A stretch of DNA of 64,000 nt, from the NCBI RefSeq assembly GCF_026127265.1, contig NZ_WWFG01000001.1, forward strand, positions 248,001 through 312,000, written 5' to 3'. Both the position numbers and the translations under genes were made by a program. This document shows positions 60,414 to 64,000 of this stretch, in pieces (within the stretch, counting starts at the first letter, position 1; every line of letters starts with the position of its first letter). Source of the stretch: Nostoc sp. KVJ3. GTDB lineage: Bacteria; Cyanobacteriota; Cyanobacteriia; Cyanobacteriales; Nostocaceae. The notes below the pieces were generated by a model, which worked only from the letters and a program-made list of their open reading frames with translations, was not told the DNA's origin and did no database searches.

Positions 60414-60795
60414 AGTGTTTTTGTTCTCTCTGCTGAAGAGGGCGTAGGCTGTCGTAAACATCGCCCACTTTGTTAATGTTATCAAATTGCTAGTATTAAC
60501 ACGTCTCTACAGACCAAAAATGAATAGCAAAAATCCTTAAATCTTTAACCGAACTGTATTGAGTTCTAGTTTAGGAATCGTTGGTATCCATTATTACTCA
60601 AAATTTTGTGAATTGGAAAGAAAAGCGATCGCTCTCACAGACTCTTTGATTTTACTGTGAGATTGAGAGCGCAGAGGTGAAGTTTAGCTTTTGAGCGATC
60701 GCAATAAAATTAAGATTTACTTTATTTAGCGATTGTTACGCAATAATGGTGGTATATTTAGTATACCATTAGTAATAATTATCCCGTAGCTATTC
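60414..60795. other. Divergent promoter region with hairpin, MITE end and dyad
   Basis: 382 bases upstream of the RDD kinase gene and the hypothetical gene. It holds a solo end of the caatacgg MITE family (ttaaccgaactgtattg, about 60549-60565), an 8-bp stem-loop (tctcacag/ctgtgaga, 60634-60663) and two HIP1-like sites. Confidence 0.55.
60750..60768. promoter_or_regulatory. 7-bp dyad tggtata-tttag-tatacca upstream of the RDD kinase
   Basis: A perfect inverted repeat centred at 60759, 28 bases before the kinase start codon. It may be an operator, or simply overlap the -10 region (tatatttagtat). No regulator is suggested by the neighbours. Confidence 0.35.
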
Positions 60796-62298
60796 ATGAG
60801 CTACTGTATTAATCCCAATTGTCCGCAGCCGCAAAACACCAGACAACCCCTATTTTGTCTAAGTTGTGGCTCTGAATTGCTTTTAGAGGGGTGTTATCGA
60901 GTCATTCGACCAATGGGTAGTGGTGGCTTTGGTAAAACCTATGAAGTGGATGATTCGGGTACAACGAAAGTCCTCAAAGTTTTGTTTAATCTCCATCCCA
61001 AAGCTGTTGAATTGTTTCAACAAGAAGCAGCAGTTTTAAAACGACTCAACCATCCCGGTATTCCCAAAGTCCAATCAGATGGTTACTTTATCTATTCACT
61101 CAGAAATAGCCAAGTACCTCTGCACTGTCTGGTGATGGAAAAAATTGAGGGGATGAATTTGGAAGAATATTTGACCCATCGTGACAACGAACCCATCGGC
61201 GAACGCGCAGCAGTGCGATGGTTGAAACAGTTAGCAGAAATTTTGCACCAAGTTCATCAACAGCAGTATTTCCATCGTGATATCAAGCCGCCAAATATTA
61301 TGCTCAGACCTGATGGACAATTGGCGTTGATTGACTTTGGTACAGCACGGGAAGTAACGCAAACTTTCATGCAAAAAGTAGCAGGACAACAAGTTACAGG
61401 CATTATTTCTACAGGCTATACGCCACCAGAGCAAATGAATGGTAAAGCTGTACCACAATCAGATTTTTTTGCTTTGGGGCGAACTTTTGTTTACTTATTA
61501 ACTGGGAAAACCCCGGATTTTTTTAATGAAGATTCTCGGACTGGGCAATTAATTTGGCGAGATAGTGCCACAATAATTTCCAAAGGTTTGCTAGATTTTA
61601 TTGATTACCTGATGGCTCCTTTTCCAGGGAATAGACCTAAAGAGACACAAGAAATATTAGATTGTATTGCAGTAATTGATGCTTCTGCTAGTAATTCTAA
61701 ACAATCTTCTCAAACCCCAAAGACTTATAAAAATAGTAGCAATAATCAGCAAATATCTCAGATTCAATATGCCGGATTTGGGAGACGTTTAATTGCTCAT
61801 TGCATAGATATAGTGATTTTAACAATTGTTGTAGCTTTAATTTGGAAGATAATTTTAAGTATTTTTAATGTATTGCCATCAAATACTATTAACGAATATG
61901 GTGTTTTTGGATTTAGCTTGGTGTGTGCTTCATTTATTACCATAGGAGGAATCTATGGAGAGTTTTTAATCATTGTAGGAAATTTGTCATCTGGCTTTCA
62001 GTCTGAGGAAAATAGATTTATTCTGACAATAGCTACATTTGCTTTAATTAGCAAATGGTTATATTATAGTTGGTTTGAGAGTTCTGAAAAACAAGCAACT
62101 CCAGGGAAAATGGCTTTAGGCATAGCTGTAACTAATTCATTTGAACATCGTTTAACATTTCATCAAGCCAATGTGAGATTTTGGAGTAAAAGCATTTCTG
62201 CCTTAATTTTGCTGATAGGTTTTATCATGCCATTGTTTACTAAAAACAAACAGGGACTACACGATAAGATAGCCAAAACTTTGGTGATCAAAAAATAA
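60796..62298 (+). CDS. Ser/Thr protein kinase with N-terminal zinc ribbon and C-terminal RDD membrane domain
   Basis: 500 residues. The N-terminal Cys4 ribbon is YCINPNCPQPQN...LFCLSCGSE (residues 4-24). The kinase domain (about 32-290) is intact: MGSGGFGKTYEV, TKVLKVLF lysine, YFHRDIKPPNIML, LIDFGTARE and GYTPPEQMNG. A linker rich in Ser/Asn/Lys (about 300-320) leads to an RDD domain with four membrane helices (FGRRLIAHCIDIVILTIVVA ... GKMALGIAVTNSFEHRLTFH ... GLHDKIAKTLVI). The ribbon-kinase-RDD order is a known cyanobacterial combination; the membrane domain probably tethers or senses. Its stop codon lies in the duplicated target site of the MITE downstream. Confidence 0.92.
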   Translation: MSYCINPNCPQPQNTRQPLFCLSCGSELLLEGCYRVIRPMGSGGFGKTYEVDDSGTTKVLKVLFNLHPKAVELFQQEAAVLKRLNHPGIPKVQSDGYFIYSLRNSQVPLHCLVMEKIEGMNLEEYLTHRDNEPIGERAAVRWLKQLAEILHQVHQQQYFHRDIKPPNIMLRPDGQLALIDFGTAREVTQTFMQKVAGQQVTGIISTGYTPPEQMNGKAVPQSDFFALGRTFVYLLTGKTPDFFNEDSRTGQLIWRDSATIISKGLLDFIDYLMAPFPGNRPKETQEILDCIAVIDASASNSKQSSQTPKTYKNSSNNQQISQIQYAGFGRRLIAHCIDIVILTIVVALIWKIILSIFNVLPSNTINEYGVFGFSLVCASFITIGGIYGEFLIIVGNLSSGFQSEENRFILTIATFALISKWLYYSWFESSEKQATPGKMALGIAVTNSFEHRLTFHQANVRFWSKSISALILLIGFIMPLFTKNKQGLHDKIAKTLVIKK

Positions 62299-62398
62299 TC
62301 CAATTTGGTTAAGGCTTTGTAGTATTAATTTTAGGTTCGTAGAGGCGTTGTAATACAACGTCTCTACAAATATTTTGGGATTTAACTGAACCGTATTG
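62299..62398. mobile_element. MITE, family 'caatacggttcagttaag', with 13-bp target duplication at the kinase 3' end
   Basis: The ends ccaatttggttaaggc and tttaactgaaccgtattg are inverted. gatcaaaaaataa is duplicated exactly (62286-62298 and 62399-62411), and its left copy includes the TAA of the kinase. The interior holds a gtagaggcgttgtaatacaa / cgtctctac palindrome. Confidence 0.85.
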
Positions 62399-62413
62399 GA
62401 TCAAAAAATAACT

Positions 62414-63211
62414 TCATAAGTTATTTTGAAAAAGTTCTAGAACATTTTGCCAAGCATCAGGAGCCGCTTCGGGATTATAACTTGGGTTCTGGGTTATGAA
62501 TGGATATTGGTCTTTGAAGAATCCGGCGAAGAAACCGTGTCCTGCATCGTATCTAAATACACAATGATTTATGTTATACTTACTTAATTCTGCCTCGATT
62601 TGCTCGGCTTCCTCTTGCGAAATGAATGCATCTCTTGTACCAAAAAACGCATAAATAGTACCTTTAATTTCCGAGGTACGATTGATTGTTGGGGTGTCTT
62701 CGCCATAACTAGAAGTAGTAATTCCAGCACCGTAAAACGAAGCTGTTGCTTTGATATCTGGTAAAGTTGCAGCTATATAAGCAACATGACCACCGAAACA
62801 GAAACCAATGACCCCGATTCCATTATCTTTAACATTGGGTAAAGTTTTGAGGTAAGTAATAGCAGCTTGAATATCGCTTAAAATTTCGTGATACTTAACT
62901 TGTTGATAATATTCCAAACCCAGCCGATATGATTCTGGGCTAAAGCCAGCATCTTCTGGACTAAAGTCAGCCTCAAAACCGGGAGCAATACGTTGATACA
63001 TAGCCGGAGCTATTGCTACATATCCTTGTTTGGCTATTAGTTCAGTAATATCTCGAATATTACGATTGATTCCAAAAATTTCTGGAAAAACGATAACCGC
63101 CCCAAAGGTTCCATTTTGTGCTGGTTGAGCTAAGTAAGCATCAATTTCTAAGCCATTGTTGGGTACTTTGACTTTTGTAGTATTAATTTCGATGTTTGTT
63201 GTTTTTAGCAT
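62414..63211 (-). CDS. Dienelactone hydrolase family protein
   Basis: 265 residues, alpha/beta hydrolase fold. The catalytic set typical of DLH is visible: Glu in VFPEIFGINRNI, Cys nucleophile in VIGFCFGGHVAY, Asp in FGTRDAFISQEE and His in YDAGHGFFAGFF. It is cytoplasmic and would open small lactones or esters; in cyanobacteria the natural substrate is not known. It ends about 15 bases from the MITE at the kinase 3' end and converges on it. The upstream region (63212-63343) is divergent to the Uma2 gene. Confidence 0.9.
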   Translation of the reverse strand: MLKTTNIEINTTKVKVPNNGLEIDAYLAQPAQNGTFGAVIVFPEIFGINRNIRDITELIAKQGYVAIAPAMYQRIAPGFEADFSPEDAGFSPESYRLGLEYYQQVKYHEILSDIQAAITYLKTLPNVKDNGIGVIGFCFGGHVAYIAATLPDIKATASFYGAGITTSSYGEDTPTINRTSEIKGTIYAFFGTRDAFISQEEAEQIEAELSKYNINHCVFRYDAGHGFFAGFFKDQYPFITQNPSYNPEAAPDAWQNVLELFQNNL

Positions 63212-63343
63212 CTTTGTTTCGGCTGATTTTATACCAACTCATGTATTCTGACTGTTTTTGACACAGATATGACATCACCTCACAACCAAATCTGTGACAA
63301 AATAGTTTTGTTGTCTTATAGCTAATGCGATCGCTTACCACCT

Positions 63344-63913
63344 ATGATTTCTACTATCTCGCGCCGCTACAGCTTGGATGAATATCGCGCGATCGAAGAA
63401 AAAGCCGAAGGACGCAGCGAATATCGAGATGGAGAAATTGTACCTATGGCCGGAGGAACGCTCAAACATAGCCGCATCGGTCGGAACATTCTCACCTATT
63501 TTAGTACTGTGATGCGCGATACTCAATTCGAGCCAATTAACAGTGATTTACGGCTGTGGATTCCCGAATATCGACGTGGGGTATATCCAGACGTAATGAT
63601 TTTTGACGGCGAACCGCAACTAAATGGCGATCGTTTAGATGAAGTCTTGAATCCCACGCTGATTGTTGAAGTTCTATCTCCTTCCACCACAGATTACGAC
63701 CGACTCAGTAAATTTCGGATGTATCGCTCAATTGGAAGTTTTAGCGAGTATTTATTAGTCGAGCAAGATGAACCTTTTGTGGAACGCTATAGTAAACAGG
63801 CTCAAGGTTGGTTGCTCAGTGAATTTAGCGGCTTGGAGCGTTCTATTTCTTTGGATTCAGTTAGTATTGAATTGGCGATGGCAGAAATTTATCGCAGCGT
63901 TGTTTTTGAGTAA
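63344..63913 (+). CDS. Uma2 family (DUF820) restriction-endonuclease-like protein
   Basis: 189 residues. The Uma2 pattern is clear: SEYRDGEIVPMAGGTLKHSR, YPDVMIFDG (Asp), NPTLIVEVLSPSTTDYDRLS (Glu), and KFRMYRSIGSFSEYLLVEQD with the basic segment that completes the PD-(D/E)XK-like site. It is more divergent from the 25-kb copy than recent paralogues would be. Function unknown. Single gene; the last 87 bases of the window hold only a HIP1 site and no start of another gene. Confidence 0.92.
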   Translation: MISTISRRYSLDEYRAIEEKAEGRSEYRDGEIVPMAGGTLKHSRIGRNILTYFSTVMRDTQFEPINSDLRLWIPEYRRGVYPDVMIFDGEPQLNGDRLDEVLNPTLIVEVLSPSTTDYDRLSKFRMYRSIGSFSEYLLVEQDEPFVERYSKQAQGWLLSEFSGLERSISLDSVSIELAMAEIYRSVVFE

Positions 63914-64000
63914 AATAGCTCTGGCTTTTTGCAAAAATGCACCTTATGGGAGGGATGCGATCGCACTCCTAATTATCTAAATTTTTTACTAAGACAAAAT

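Overview
The window is chromosomal DNA of a filamentous, heterocyst-type cyanobacterium, most like Nostoc or a close relative. The evidence is the many HIP1 octamers (GCGATCGC), heptamer and C/G-rich tandem tracts, dozens of small palindromic repeats and MITEs, very large multi-domain sensor kinases, and cyanobacterial families (COP23, TxlA, UrtE, MurT/GatD, a thylakoid PSI accumulation factor). No rRNA, CRISPR array or prophage is visible. The GC content and coding style look uniform, so most of the novelty comes from small repeats inside an ordinary genome.

Layout. 0-11 kb: a 5'-truncated GAF/PAS hybrid histidine kinase faces a 2073-residue Ser/Thr kinase-ATPase-histidine kinase. A small four-helix-bundle (S23-type) gene lies between them, flanked by inverted G-rich tracts. 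11-14 kb: sucrose-phosphate phosphatase, ruvA and bioF. 14-20 kb: a MITE graveyard, then a second hybrid kinase and an SDR oxidoreductase. 20-29 kb: nested MITEs, a PSI accumulation factor, a 21-bp tandem array, murT-gatD (peptidoglycan amidation), a Uma2 protein and a leucine-rich-repeat ROCO GTPase. 29-37 kb: a GT39-type glycosyltransferase, a Ser/Thr kinase, an alpha/beta hydrolase, a secreted di-heme c-type protein and an MBL-fold protein with eroded metal ligands. 37-42 kb: a Mn/Zn-type ABC importer cut by MITEs, then an IS1341-like element with a frameshifted tnpB and a divergent ribbon-helix-helix gene. 42-48 kb: a histone-deacetylase-like protein, an SF1 helicase with an IF-2 N-terminal domain, and a small membrane protein. 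48-57 kb: a diguanylate cyclase, an FG-GAP/RTX surface protein, TxlA, membrane proteins, an ABC-2 permease and urtE. 57-64 kb: two IS4-type transposase stubs, two tandem CAT-anticodon tRNAs, COP23, an RDD Ser/Thr kinase, a dienelactone hydrolase and a second Uma2 protein.

How it fits together. Signal transduction dominates: two hybrid histidine kinases, three Ser/Thr kinases, a diguanylate cyclase and a ROCO protein. The clear functional units are murT-gatD, the metal ABC importer and spp-ruvA. Most other genes appear to be single transcription units.

The most unusual signals are: (i) repeat DNA that has become part of genes, as in-frame palindromic insertions, a Gly/Ala/Glu tail, a Shine-Dalgarno sequence and stop codons; (ii) several MITE families with clean 8-13 bp target duplications, one nested in another; (iii) a tnpB broken by one 8-bp tandem duplication, next to an RHH gene with a possible operator; (iv) the IF2_N-SF1 helicase fusion with a coiled-coil-rich insertion of about 700 residues. 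I found no complete new defence or mobile system. The helicase, the ROCO protein and the tnpB/RHH pair are the best candidates for follow-up.
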